DNA of 64,000 nucleotides from an uncultured Porphyromonadaceae bacterium (GCA_946414395.1 CAMKOE010000003.1:1-64000), one strand, 5' to 3'. Numbered from the stretch's first letter, positions 1-9,271 are shown. The notes: a model not told the origin generated them from the sequence alone. Translations and numbers: made by a program.

Positions 1-51
1 AGGACCCCCTGATTAACAGTCAGATGCTCTAACCAACTGAGCTAAAGAAGC
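1..51 (-). tRNA. tRNA-Asn (GTT), 3' part cut by window edge
   Basis: Read on the minus strand, the sequence has a 7-nt acceptor strand (GCTTCTT), then TA, a D arm (GCTCAGTTGGTTAGAGC) and an anticodon arm CTGACTGTTAATCAG, whose central GTT reads Asn codons. The variable loop and T arm run off the left edge. A consensus promoter lies directly upstream (95-126). Confidence 0.9.
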
Positions 52-94
52 GTTTTCAGCACCCTTGCGGCATACCCTGCCGAAAAATGCGGTG

Positions 95-126
95 CAAAGA
101 TAGTACCAAAATTTGAACTGTGCAAT
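95..126 (-). promoter_or_regulatory. promoter of tRNA-Asn
   Basis: On the minus strand there is a -7 box TATCTTTG (plus-strand 95-102) and a TTG -33 element near 123-125, 20 bp apart. This matches the Bacteroidetes TTTG-N20-TAnnTTTG pattern and sits about 45 bp upstream of the tRNA. Confidence 0.6.
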
Positions 127-239
127 AAAAAAATGAAAAATCTTGTTTTTTTTCGTCCTGTAAAGGTTTTTTAGGCCTCAACAAGAGCATCATTTCATGG
201 AATAATAGTATTTTCGCAGTCCAATAACATCTTGAAATA

Positions 240-1970
240 ATGAAAAAGACGCTCAAATATCTCGCTGGCGCCGGCCTGGTACTCGCACTTGCAGCACCCG
301 CCGCTATTGCCGACACCGACAAGGCCGTCAACGACGACGCCGCAGTGGCCCGCAGCCTCGACATCTTCAACACCCTCTACAAGGAGTTGAACACGTTCTA
401 TGTCGATACCATCGATGCCCAGAAGTCCATCGAGAACGCCATCAACGCGATGCTCGACGACATCGACCCCTATACCGAATACATTCCCGCCAAGGAGACC
501 GATGAGTTCATCACCATCAGCACGGGCGAGTATGGCGGCATCGGCAGTTACCTCATGGAACGCACCACTGGCGGACAGAAGGGCGTTTACATCAGCGGCC
601 CCTATGAGGGCAGTCCGGCCGCACGCGCGGGACTGCGGTCGGGCGACCGCATCATCATGATCGACGGCGACAGCACAGCCGACTGGGCCAGCGATCAAGT
701 GAGCAAGCGGCTCAAGGGGCAAGCCAACACCCACTTGACCGTGACCGTCGTGCGCCCCTATGATGAGGACAGTGTCAAGACCTTCTCGTTCAACCGCGAG
801 ACCATCAGCGTCAATCCTGTCCCCTACTATGGCGTGACACGCGGCAATATCGGCTATATCGACCTGACGACATTCAACGAGAAGTCGGCCCAGCAGGTGC
901 GCGACGCCGTCATCGAGTTGAAGAAGGATCCCAGGGTCAAGAATATCGTCCTGGACCTGCGCAGCAACGGTGGCGGCATCGTCGAGGGCGCTATCCAGAT
1001 CGTCGGCTGCTTCGTCCCCAAGGGCACCCAGGTGCTGCAGATGCGCGGGCGCGACAAGTCCAGCGAGCGCACCTACAAGACGACCGTCGATCCCGTTGAC
1101 ACCGAGATTCCCCTGGCCGTGCTCATCGACGGCGGCTCGGCCAGTGCCAGCGAGATCACTGCCGGGGCCCTGCAGGACCTCGACCGCGCCGTGATCATCG
1201 GCTCACGCTCCTTCGGCAAGGGACTGGTGCAGTCCACGCGCTCGCTGCCCTACGACGGCATCCTCAAGGTCACCATCGCCAAGTATTACATCCCCAGCGG
1301 GCGCCTCATCCAGGAAGTCGATTACGGCAACCGCAATGCCGATGGCACCTTCAAGAAGACCACCACCGACAGTACCGCGCGCGTCTTCCACACGGCCCAT
1401 GGCCGCGAGGTGCGCGAGGGCGGCGGCATCGACCCCGACCTCAAGGTTGAGCCCCGCGAGTTAAAGCGCATTGTCTATAACATCATGCGCGACCACTGGG
1501 ACTTTGACTTCGCCACACGCTATGTCGCCCAGCACACCGACATTCCCGCCCCGGCCGATTTCCAGATTACCGACACCATCTTCAACGAGTTCAAGGCCTT
1601 TATCAACCCTGACAAGTTTGAGTATGACAAGGTGTGCGAGCAGCAACTCGCCACATTGCGCAAGACCGCCACGGCCGAGGGCTACATGAACGACTCGACC
1701 AAGGCCCAGTTTGACCGCCTCGAGGCACTGCTCAAGCACGACCTGGATCACGACCTGGACCTGCACCGACGCGACATCGCCTACCTGCTCGGACAGGAAA
1801 TCATGGACCGCCTCTACTATCAGCGCGGACAGGTCGAGCACTCGATCAAGGTCGACGAGTTCTTGGACAAAGCCAAGGAAATGTTTGACAAGCCCGGCGA
1901 ATATACCCGCCTGCTCAACCTCAAGGCCAAGCCCGCCAAGAAATCCACCTCCAAAAAGAAGAAGAAATAA
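240..1970 (+). CDS. CtpA-like C-terminal processing protease (S41) with PDZ domain
   Basis: This is an exported serine protease of family S41A (CtpA/Prc type), which trims or degrades envelope proteins in the periplasm. The ATG at 240 opens a signal peptide (MKKTLKYLAG...AAIA, about 24 aa). A PDZ domain spans about residues 95-175, and the S41 core about 200-370 holds NIVLDLRSNGGG, the serine motif GGSASASE (about 298-305) and the lysine in SFGKG (about 327). The roughly 200-residue C-terminal extension is charged and ends in a poly-lysine run (KKSTSKKKKK). At 576 aa the length fits Bacteroidetes CtpA proteins. The gene is monocistronic, with a weak -7-like TATTTTCG at 209-216. The family call is secure; the substrate is unknown. 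Confidence 0.93.
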   Translation: MKKTLKYLAGAGLVLALAAPAAIADTDKAVNDDAAVARSLDIFNTLYKELNTFYVDTIDAQKSIENAINAMLDDIDPYTEYIPAKETDEFITISTGEYGGIGSYLMERTTGGQKGVYISGPYEGSPAARAGLRSGDRIIMIDGDSTADWASDQVSKRLKGQANTHLTVTVVRPYDEDSVKTFSFNRETISVNPVPYYGVTRGNIGYIDLTTFNEKSAQQVRDAVIELKKDPRVKNIVLDLRSNGGGIVEGAIQIVGCFVPKGTQVLQMRGRDKSSERTYKTTVDPVDTEIPLAVLIDGGSASASEITAGALQDLDRAVIIGSRSFGKGLVQSTRSLPYDGILKVTIAKYYIPSGRLIQEVDYGNRNADGTFKKTTTDSTARVFHTAHGREVREGGGIDPDLKVEPRELKRIVYNIMRDHWDFDFATRYVAQHTDIPAPADFQITDTIFNEFKAFINPDKFEYDKVCEQQLATLRKTATAEGYMNDSTKAQFDRLEALLKHDLDHDLDLHRRDIAYLLGQEIMDRLYYQRGQVEHSIKVDEFLDKAKEMFDKPGEYTRLLNLKAKPAKKSTSKKKKK

Positions 1971-2054
1971 CTTTCTACAGGAAGAACAAGAGCCATCAGG
2001 CGAGATGTGACCGAACGCATCCCGCCTGCTTTGTGTTCTCGTGTTCTGTGCTTC

Positions 2055-2073
2055 GTGGCAATGCCACGAAATA
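2055..2073. terminator. hairpin between ctpA-like gene and mfd
   Basis: Perfect 8-bp stem TTCGTGGC/GCCACGAA with a 3-nt loop, about 85 bp after the protease stop. There is no long T tract, so termination is plausible but unproven. The 11-mer GCCATCAGGCG occurs on both sides, near 1992 and 2090. Confidence 0.35.
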
Positions 2074-2150
2074 CCCGACAACCGGGAGGGCCATCAGGCG
2101 TGGTGGTCGGCTTTCGGCCGTCATTGGAGGTGTATTTTGGGAAAATTGAG

Positions 2151-2158
2151 TAACTTTG
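2151..2158 (+). promoter_or_regulatory. -7 box of mfd, nearly leaderless
   Basis: TAACTTTG matches TAnnTTTG exactly and ends only 5 nt before the ATG at 2164, so the transcript would start at or next to the start codon. No good TTTG -33 box stands at the usual distance. The position argues for the 2164 start over the longer ORF from 2041. Confidence 0.5.
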
Positions 2159-2163
2159 CAGCC

Positions 2164-5100
2164 ATGGAGATACGGGAACTGTGTTCACTTTTTAACGGGA
2201 AGGCGAGGCTGGCGGCGGTCAAGAAACTGCTGGCCGGCAAGGGTAATGCCGTAATCGACGGTCTGGCGGGGTCTAGCGCCGCCATGCTGCTGGCGGGACT
2301 GCCTGAGCGCTCTTGCCCTTACCTGATCGTGGTCAATGACCTGGACGAGGCGGGCTACATGTACAACGACCTGTGCCAACTGACCGATGACAAGCAGGTG
2401 CTGATTTTCCCGTCGGGCTACAAGCGGGACATCAAGTACGGACAGGTGGATGCGCCCAACCAGATCCTGCGCACCGAGGTGCTCAACCGCTGGTATGACG
2501 ACAAGCAGGTGCGCTGGGTGGTTACCTACCCCGACGCGCTGGCCGAGCGGGTGCGCCGCCGCGAGGACGTGGAGGCAAGCACGGTGCAACTGCGCACGGG
2601 TGGCACGGCCGACCTGACCCAGGTGGCGGCACGCCTGCGCGAACTGGGCTTCACGGCGACCGACTATGTGTATGAACCGGGGCAGTACAGCGTGCGCGGT
2701 TCCATCCTTGACGTGTTCTCCTACAGCAACGAACTTCCCTACCGCATCGACTTCTGGGGCGATGACATCGACTCGATACGCACCTTCAACGTCGAGACCC
2801 AGTTGAGCGAGGAGCGGCTGGATCAGGTGAGCATCTTGAACAATGACCCATCGGGCGGCGGACGTGAGGACAACGTGTCGCTGCTGGATTATATAGGTGA
2901 CGACACCATCGTGCTGTGCCGCAGCCAGCAGTGGCTATCGACACGCATCCGCGAGATTGCCCAGGAAGGCATGTCGGCCAGCGCCATCATTGCCGACGAG
3001 GGTGACACCCAGGCCATTCACAAGGTGGTCGATGCCGACCTGTTTGCCAAGCGGTTGAACATGTTGCGGCTCATCACCCTGGCCAATGGCGAGGCCGCTG
3101 CCGATAAAGGCACCAAGCGCCTCACGCTGCACTGCAAGCCCCAGGGCATCTACCACAAGAACTTTGACCTCATCGGGCAGTCATTCACCGAATTTCTCAA
3201 GCAGGGCTACAAGATTCTCATCCTGAGCGACAGCGCCAAGCAGATCGAGAGACTTCACAACATCTTTGAGGACCGTGGCGACAACATCACCTTTGAACCG
3301 GTGCTGCGGACGCTGCACGAGGGATTTGTAGATGATGACCTCAAGTTGTGCGTCTTTACCGACCACCAGATTTTTGACCGATTCCACAAGTACAACCTCA
3401 AGAGCGACCGAGCCCGATCGGGCAAACTGGCCCTTTCCATCAAGGAACTGAACCAGATCGAGAAGGGTGACTACATCGTCCACGAGGACCTGGGTGTGGG
3501 CAAGTTTGGCGGCCTCATCCGCACATCGATGAACGGCACCCCGCAGGAGATGATCAAACTCACCTACCAGAACGGCGACGAGGCCTATGTGTCCATACAC
3601 TCGCTGCACAAACTCTCCAAGTACCGCAGCAAGGAGGGCGAGGCGCCAAGGCTCAACCGCCTGGGGTCCAACACCTGGGCCAAGATCAAGTCGCGCACCA
3701 AGAGCCGCCTCAAGGACATCGCCCGCGAACTCATCCGCCTGTATGCCGCCCGACGCGAACAGAAGGGATTTGCCTACACGCCCGACGGCTACCTGCAGCA
3801 GGAACTGGAAGCGTCGTTCATCTATGAGGATACCCCCGACCAGTTGACCGCGACCCAGGCCGTCAAGGCCGACATGGAGAGCGACAAGCCGATGGACCGC
3901 CTCATCTGCGGCGACGTGGGCTTCGGCAAGACCGAGATTGCCGTGCGCGCCGCCTTCAAGGCCGCTACCGACGGCAAGCAGACAGCCGTGCTGGTGCCCA
4001 CGACGGTGCTGGCCTTCCAGCACTACCGCACCTTCAGCGAGCGTCTGCGGGACTTCCCCGTCAGGGTTGATTACCTGAGCCGCGCCCGCAAACCCAAGGA
4101 AGTCAAGCAACTGCTGGCCGACCTCAAGGAGGGCAAGATTGATATCCTGATCGGCACGCACAAACTCATCGGCAAGACCGTGCAGTTCCACGACCTGGGA
4201 CTGCTGGTGGTGGACGAGGAGCAGAAGTTTGGCGTCGCCGTCAAGGACAAACTCAAGCAGATGAAACTCAACGTCGACACCCTGACGATGAGCGCGACAC
4301 CCATCCCGCGCACGCTGCAGTTCTCGCTCATGGGAGCCCGCGACCTGAGCACGCTGACCACGCCGCCGGCCAACCGCTATCCCATTCTCACCACGGTGGG
4401 CGCCCTGGACGACGACATTGTTGCCGAGGCCATCAACTTTGAACTCTCGCGCAACGGGCAGGTCTTCTTTGTCAACCACCGCATCGAGCAACTGGAGCAG
4501 TTGGAGAACATGATTCGCCGCGTGGTCCCCGATGCCCGCGTGGTGGTGGGTCACGGACAGATGCCGCCCGAGAAGTTGGAGCAGATCATCATCGACTTTG
4601 GCAACCATGACTATGACGTGCTGCTATCGACAACCATTATCGAGAATGGCATCGACATGCCCAACGTCAACACCATTATCATCAACAACGCCGACCGCTA
4701 TGGTCTGAGCGACCTGCACCAGTTGCGCGGCCGCGTGGGACGCAGCAACCGCAAGGCCTTCTGCTACCTGCTCGTGCCGCCCGGCAAACCGCTGGCCACC
4801 GATGCTCGCCGCAGGTTGCAGGCCATCGAGAGTTTCAGCGACCTGGGCTCGGGCATCCAGATTGCCATGCAGGACTTGGACATCCGCGGTGCGGGCAACC
4901 TGCTGGGGGCCGAGCAGAGCGGCTTCATCGCCGACCTGGGCTATGAAACCTACCAGCGCGTCCTCAAGGAGGCCGTCACCGAACTGAGAACCGAGGAGTT
5001 CGCCTCTACGTTCGCCGCCACAGGTGGTGACCATGATGACATGCAGGAACAAGGTTCAGAGTTTGTCACCGACTGCGTGGTCGATACCGACTTGGAACTG

Positions 5101-5529
5101 ATGTTCCCGGCCAGTTATGTGCCGCAGGAGAACGAGCGCATCACCCTCTACCGCGAACTTGACAACATGGAGACCGACGAGCAGGTTGAGGCATTCGAGC
5201 AACGCATGGTGGACCGCTTCGGCAAGATTCCCGAGATGGCCAGCGAACTCATCCGCATCGTGCCCCTGCGCCGCACCGCGCGCCGCCTGGGCATTGAGAA
5301 ACTCGTCATCCGCCAGCGCAGCATGCACCTGTTCCTCGTCGGCGAGGAGAACAAGGCCTATTACCAGTCACCCGCCTTTGGGCGCATCATCAACTACGTC
5401 TATAGCAACCCCAAGCGGTGTGACTTGCGGCAGAAGAATGGCCGGCGCAGCGTCGTCATCGGCAACATCACCAGTGTGAGCACCGCCCTGAGTGTCCTGC
5501 GCACCATCACCCACCTGGACAGCATTTAA
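2164..5529 (+). CDS. mfd: transcription-repair coupling factor Mfd
   Basis: Mfd is a DNA translocase that pushes RNA polymerase off lesions and recruits UvrA for nucleotide excision repair. I chose ATG 2164 (MEIRELCSLF), giving 1121 aa, the usual size. The upstream 41 codons of the ORF are unlike Mfd and overlap the promoter. Domains in order: UvrB-like N-terminal region (YPDALAERV, YEPGQYSVRG); CarD-like RNA polymerase-interaction domain at about 434 (GDYIVHEDLGVGKF); helicase core with Walker A GDVGFGKTE (about 582), VVDEEQKFGV (about 682), SATPIPRT and RGRVGRS; and a C-terminal regulatory domain with PEMASELIRI. The gene is monocistronic with a strong terminator after the stop. Nothing looks broken. 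Confidence 0.97.
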   Translation: MEIRELCSLFNGKARLAAVKKLLAGKGNAVIDGLAGSSAAMLLAGLPERSCPYLIVVNDLDEAGYMYNDLCQLTDDKQVLIFPSGYKRDIKYGQVDAPNQILRTEVLNRWYDDKQVRWVVTYPDALAERVRRREDVEASTVQLRTGGTADLTQVAARLRELGFTATDYVYEPGQYSVRGSILDVFSYSNELPYRIDFWGDDIDSIRTFNVETQLSEERLDQVSILNNDPSGGGREDNVSLLDYIGDDTIVLCRSQQWLSTRIREIAQEGMSASAIIADEGDTQAIHKVVDADLFAKRLNMLRLITLANGEAAADKGTKRLTLHCKPQGIYHKNFDLIGQSFTEFLKQGYKILILSDSAKQIERLHNIFEDRGDNITFEPVLRTLHEGFVDDDLKLCVFTDHQIFDRFHKYNLKSDRARSGKLALSIKELNQIEKGDYIVHEDLGVGKFGGLIRTSMNGTPQEMIKLTYQNGDEAYVSIHSLHKLSKYRSKEGEAPRLNRLGSNTWAKIKSRTKSRLKDIARELIRLYAARREQKGFAYTPDGYLQQELEASFIYEDTPDQLTATQAVKADMESDKPMDRLICGDVGFGKTEIAVRAAFKAATDGKQTAVLVPTTVLAFQHYRTFSERLRDFPVRVDYLSRARKPKEVKQLLADLKEGKIDILIGTHKLIGKTVQFHDLGLLVVDEEQKFGVAVKDKLKQMKLNVDTLTMSATPIPRTLQFSLMGARDLSTLTTPPANRYPILTTVGALDDDIVAEAINFELSRNGQVFFVNHRIEQLEQLENMIRRVVPDARVVVGHGQMPPEKLEQIIIDFGNHDYDVLLSTTIIENGIDMPNVNTIIINNADRYGLSDLHQLRGRVGRSNRKAFCYLLVPPGKPLATDARRRLQAIESFSDLGSGIQIAMQDLDIRGAGNLLGAEQSGFIADLGYETYQRVLKEAVTELRTEEFASTFAATGGDHDDMQEQGSEFVTDCVVDTDLELMFPASYVPQENERITLYRELDNMETDEQVEAFEQRMVDRFGKIPEMASELIRIVPLRRTARRLGIEKLVIRQRSMHLFLVGEENKAYYQSPAFGRIINYVYSNPKRCDLRQKNGRRSVVIGNITSVSTALSVLRTITHLDSI

Positions 5530-5561
5530 CCTAATCAATATCGGGTATAACCAACTATAAT

Positions 5562-5593
5562 GGGCACAACCATCATGACCGATGATTGTGCCC
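5562..5593 (+). terminator. terminator of mfd
   Basis: Stem GGGCACAA/TTGTGCCC, extended inward by CATC/GATG, 33 bp after the mfd stop. It also faces the end of the decayed minus-strand gene and could act in both directions. Confidence 0.6.
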
Positions 5594-5623
5594 ATCTCTG
5601 AGTCTCTTAATTGCTTGAAGCGA

Positions 5624-5894
5624 TTACTTCTTCAACACCTTGGCCACACTGCCATTGGCGTTCTTGACAATGATGATACCCGAGTGCGAAGTGACGTCGT
5701 CGAGTTTGCGTCCCTGCAGGTCATAATATTCAACCGACTGGGTCGCCAAATGTAATCGTAAAACTCTGCAAACTCGTCACGGTACCCTCGGCAGGCGTGA
5801 TTTCCATCACATCAAGTGGATCAACAGCCGCGACGCATGGCGTGCAGTAAAAAATAGCCATGAGTATGGCCAACAAGTGTACTGTCTGTTTCAT
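5624..5894 (-). pseudogene. remnant of a secreted protein: signal peptide joined out of frame to a C-terminal sorting-like tail
   Basis: The 5' part starts at 5894 and encodes a signal peptide (MKQTVHLLAILMAIFYCTPCVAA) followed by MEITPAEGTVTSLQSFTITF, a segment type common at the start of Bacteroidales secreted adhesin-like proteins. It stops after FGDPVG. In another frame the DNA continues as QSVEYYDLQGRKL and IIIVKNANGSVAKVLKK, then a stop at 5624. That resembles the C-terminal tail of Bacteroidales exported proteins of the type IX sorting kind. The simplest reading is a large internal deletion that removed the body and shifted the frame. I cannot name the original function. Confidence 0.75.
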
Positions 5895-6171
5895 CTGCAA
5901 TTCTTTAGAGGTTAATAATAAAACTTGAATTTTAGTTATACTTTGTGACAAAAGTACATTTTTTTAGACAATCTTACAGTCGGCCTCACCGATTTGATGT
6001 TATTTCACTGATTTCGGAATTTTTTTCATTGGTTTCGGCAATCATTACCGTCCATAGATGCCCTTTTGCCCGATTGCAGGCCGAGCGATGCCGGATTCAG
6101 AAATTTACTAACGATTATTCACAATTTCACCGAATTTATCACGGGATTGGTTGAAAAGGGGCCGATGGGCA
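5895..6171. other. AT-rich intergenic region
   Basis: About 280 bp between the decayed minus-strand gene and the beta-helix gene. It would hold the former promoter of the pseudogene. I see no clear ORF or hairpin; the tracts are T-rich with short CGATTT/GATTTC repeats. Confidence 0.4.
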
Positions 6172-6203
6172 TTTGCAATTATAAGGAATGATGCTTAGTT
6201 TTG
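6172..6203 (+). promoter_or_regulatory. promoter of the DUF4353 beta-helix gene
   Basis: TTTG (6172-6175), a 20-bp spacer, then TAGTTTTG (6196-6203): an exact Bacteroidetes promoter about 53 bp before the ATG at 6257. Confidence 0.75.
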
Positions 6204-6256
6204 CAAGATATAATCATGTTTAATTTATTCAAAACACTACAAAATTCATCACATTT

Positions 6257-8716
6257 ATGAAAAAAAGATTCCTTTTGGCAACTTTGGTTGCAATGGCGGG
6301 TGTTTTGGCTCATGCGCAGCAGACCATGTGGATCCACACGGGTCATGTGCACTGGGCCTACAACACCGAGGCGGTGGGCCAGATGCCGTACAGTTCGGCC
6401 AGTCTGCTCACCGTGCTTGAGAAGGGGTTCACGCTGGCCGATGTGGACAGTGTGACCGTCACTGGTGAGACATTTGCCGACGACAATATCCTTGTCAAGT
6501 ACAACAACACGATCGCCGACGTCTATGTGGCCGGCAACATTGCCAACCACATTACCGCCCAGGTGAACGGCGCACGCGTCGCCGTGATGCAGGACGACGC
6601 GGTAGCCACCGAGTACACCTACACCCTGCAGGGCTCCAGCAACAGCGGCTGCTTCTACCACGCGGGCAAATACAAGATGACGCTTGCGCTGAACGGCGTC
6701 AACCTGGTTAACCCCGACAGCGCCGCCATCAACATCCAGAACAGCAAGCGCATCGCCGTGCAACTCGTTGACGGCACGACCAACACGCTTGCCGACGGGG
6801 CTAACAACACCAAGAAGGCCGCCTTCCTGGTGAAGGGACATGCCGAGTTTGCCAAGGGCGGCTCGCTGACCATCACGGGTAACAAGAAGCACGCCCTGGC
6901 CTGCAACGAGTACATGGAGGTCAAGAAGACCGTGGGCAACATCACCATCACCAGTGCCGTTGCCGACGCCATCAACGTGTCGCAATACTTCCAGATGAAC
7001 GGTGGTACCGTCAACATCCAGAGTTGCGGTGACGACGGCATCCAGGTGGATGCCGAGGACACTGCCGACCCGACGCTCGACGGACACGTCCTGATTCAGG
7101 GCGGCTCGCTCACCATTAATGGCAGCGCCGATGCCACCAAGTGCATCAAGGCCGAGGGTGACGTGAACATCACTGGCGGCACATTGACGCTCAACCACAG
7201 CGGCACCGCCACCTGGGATGCCACCGACCTCAAGATCAAGGAGGCCACGGGCATCAGCAGCGACCGCAACATCACCATCAATGGTGACGCCGCCGTGGTC
7301 AACATCAAGATGACGGGCAACGGCACGCGCGGCATCAAGTGTGACAGCACCTTGACCGCCACCGCCGGCACCATCGACATCAACTGCTCGGGCGAGCCCT
7401 GGGCCTACGGCACAACCGACACGACCAACGTCAAGTGCGCCAAGGCCGACTATGCCTTTATCCTCAATGGCGCCAGCATGAAGTGCACCACCGTCAAGGA
7501 TGAGGCCGAGGGCATCCACAGCGAGGGCAAGGCCCTCATCAGTGGTGGCACGTTGACGCTCAACACCTATGACCACGGCATCAAGACCGACGGTGACATG
7601 GAAATCACTGGCGGTACCATCAACTTCACGATTACCGGTGCGGCCAGCAAGGCCATAAAGCCCACCGGCAACCTGCACATCACCGGCGGTAACATCAGTG
7701 GCACCGTGAGCGGCGGTGGCGAGACCTATGACGACAACACCGTTTCGGGCTCGGCCTGCATCAAGGGCAAAGCCAATGCAGTGATCGACGGCGGCACGTT
7801 AGACCTCAAAGCGACAGGTGCCGGCGGCAAGGGCATGAACTTTGACGGCACGCTGACCATCAACGACGGTAACATCAAGGCGAGCACCTCGGGTAGCAAA
7901 TACGGCACCAGCAGTGGCGGCGGCCAGGATCCTGGCGGCGGTTTTGGTCCCGGCGGTGGCGGCTGGGGAGGCCAAGAGGACAGCAATGCCGACACCAGTT
8001 CATCGCCCAAGGGCATCCGTGCCGAGGGTAACATTACCATCAACGGCGGCACCATCACCGTGAGCGCCACGGGTGGTGAGGGTGCCGAGGGCATTGAGTC
8101 CAAGTCCATCATGTACATCAAGGGCGGCTACATCGAGGTCACCAGTTATGATGACGCATTGAACAGCACCTCGCACATGTACTTCACTGGCGGCTACACC
8201 TATGCCGTGGCAACCGGCAACGATGCCATCGATTCCAACGGCAACATGTACCTGAGCGGCGGTTACGTCTTCTGCTGCGGCAGCGAGGAAGGTCTCGATG
8301 CCAACAGCGAGGGAGGCTACACCGTCTATATCCAGAACGGGGCCAACCTGATGGCCATCGGTGGCAACATGGGTGCCATCGAGAGCGGTGCCTCCTTGAG
8401 CCAGACGTGCTACTCCTGCACGGCCAGTGCCAACACCCGCTACTCGCTGAGCAGCAGCAACAGCGTCGTGATGGCAGTCCTCACTCCCACCTTCTCGTCA
8501 CAAGGCGGCCAGGGCGGCTGGGGCCCCGGCGGAGGTTCGTCATCGGGCTCCAGGACCATGGTAGTTTCGGCTCCGTCGTCACCGGCAGTCAAGTCGGGTG
8601 TCACCTTTGCCGGCACCACCATCTGGAACGGTATGGGTGCAACCAGCGCCACGGGCGGATCGACAGTCTCACTCAGCAACTACTCTGGTGGCGGTGGATA
8701 CGGTCCTGGCTTCTAA
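6257..8716 (+). CDS. secreted DUF4353 (carbohydrate-binding-like) beta-helix protein
   Basis: An 819-aa exported protein with a signal peptide (MKKRFLLATLVAMAGVLAHA). The N-terminal region carries the DUF4353 signature (LALNGVNLVNPDSAAINIQ...VDGTTNTLADG, about 140-180). Then follow at least ten short repeats of the form NITGGTLTL / TINGGTITV spaced 20-30 residues, as expected for a right-handed parallel beta-helix. Glycine-rich linkers interrupt it at about 550-575 (GGGQDPGGGFGPGGGGW) and near the end (GGQGGWGPGGGSSSG), and it ends GGGGYGPGF. Databases annotate this family as carbohydrate-binding domain protein, but no enzyme motif is visible. It probably acts at the surface or outside the cell. 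The small dockerin gene 54 bp downstream likely shares its transcript. Two shorter relatives lie at 54761 and 56012. Confidence 0.8.
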   Translation: MKKRFLLATLVAMAGVLAHAQQTMWIHTGHVHWAYNTEAVGQMPYSSASLLTVLEKGFTLADVDSVTVTGETFADDNILVKYNNTIADVYVAGNIANHITAQVNGARVAVMQDDAVATEYTYTLQGSSNSGCFYHAGKYKMTLALNGVNLVNPDSAAINIQNSKRIAVQLVDGTTNTLADGANNTKKAAFLVKGHAEFAKGGSLTITGNKKHALACNEYMEVKKTVGNITITSAVADAINVSQYFQMNGGTVNIQSCGDDGIQVDAEDTADPTLDGHVLIQGGSLTINGSADATKCIKAEGDVNITGGTLTLNHSGTATWDATDLKIKEATGISSDRNITINGDAAVVNIKMTGNGTRGIKCDSTLTATAGTIDINCSGEPWAYGTTDTTNVKCAKADYAFILNGASMKCTTVKDEAEGIHSEGKALISGGTLTLNTYDHGIKTDGDMEITGGTINFTITGAASKAIKPTGNLHITGGNISGTVSGGGETYDDNTVSGSACIKGKANAVIDGGTLDLKATGAGGKGMNFDGTLTINDGNIKASTSGSKYGTSSGGGQDPGGGFGPGGGGWGGQEDSNADTSSSPKGIRAEGNITINGGTITVSATGGEGAEGIESKSIMYIKGGYIEVTSYDDALNSTSHMYFTGGYTYAVATGNDAIDSNGNMYLSGGYVFCCGSEEGLDANSEGGYTVYIQNGANLMAIGGNMGAIESGASLSQTCYSCTASANTRYSLSSSNSVVMAVLTPTFSSQGGQGGWGPGGGSSSGSRTMVVSAPSSPAVKSGVTFAGTTIWNGMGATSATGGSTVSLSNYSGGGGYGPGF

Positions 8717-8770
8717 TTCCTCATGTAGTTATAATCAATGACATCATTATTAAAAAAGACTCTACAGATT

Positions 8771-9202
8771 ATGAAGAAGACTATTATAACGATGCTTATC
8801 GCCATGGTGGCCATGGTTGCCAGCGCCGAGACCTATAGTTACTTGAAGTTCACCAAGTCCAATGGCACGACCGTGACCTGCTCGGTAGAGGGCATCAAGA
8901 TTACTTATGACAACAGCAACATCACTGTCACCAACGATGAGGGCACGACAACCATAGCCCTAGCCGACGTGCAGGACATGTACTTCAGCAACGAGGCTGG
9001 CACTACCCCCTCCTACAAGGTGGGTGATGTGAATGGTGATGGCAATGTGAACATCAGCGACGTTACTGCTTTGATCGACTACCTGCTGAGCGGCGATGCC
9101 AGCAGCATCAACACTGATGCCGCCAATCTCAACGGCGACGGCCTCGTGAACATCAGCGATGTGACCGCTCTCATCGACCTGATCTTGAGCGGCAACGCAT
9201 AG
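8771..9202 (+). CDS. small secreted protein with type I dockerin-like repeats
   Basis: I chose ATG 8771 (MKKTIITMLIAMVAMVASAE), which gives a clean signal peptide; the track start at 8738 adds 11 unlikely residues. The 143-aa product has an N-terminal domain (YLKFTKSNGTTVTCSVEGIKITYDN, ending ALADVQDMYFS), common in Bacteroidales secreted proteins. Two dockerin calcium-binding repeats follow: GDVNGDGNVNISDVTALIDYLL and LNGDGLVNISDVTALIDLIL. Dockerins bind cohesins, but cellulosomes are not expected in this group and no cohesin is seen here, so the partner is unknown. It lies directly behind the beta-helix gene and before a strong terminator. Dockerin repeats also occur in the 56012 protein. 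Confidence 0.85.
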   Translation: MKKTIITMLIAMVAMVASAETYSYLKFTKSNGTTVTCSVEGIKITYDNSNITVTNDEGTTTIALADVQDMYFSNEAGTTPSYKVGDVNGDGNVNISDVTALIDYLLSGDASSINTDAANLNGDGLVNISDVTALIDLILSGNA

Positions 9203-9236
9203 CAGCAAGTACACCTATTACCCATTCTCTCTCATG

Positions 9237-9271
9237 ATGAGGGTGCGCCCAGAACCGAGGCGCACCCTCAT
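9237..9271 (+). terminator. terminator after the dockerin gene
   Basis: Perfect 13-bp stem ATGAGGGTGCGCC/GGCGCACCCTCAT with a 9-nt loop followed by TTTTC, 34 bp past the stop. Confidence 0.85.

Noticed and set aside
3181-4608. 475-aa minus-strand ORF opposite mfd
   Set aside because: Shadow ORF; mfd motifs run continuously through the region on the plus strand.
6179-7678. 499-aa minus-strand ORF opposite the beta-helix gene
   Set aside because: Low-complexity shadow created by repeated GGC/ACC codons; no signal, promoter or family features.
6257-9202. Polysaccharide utilisation locus
   Set aside because: No SusC/SusD pair and no glycoside hydrolase are present, only binding-type domains.
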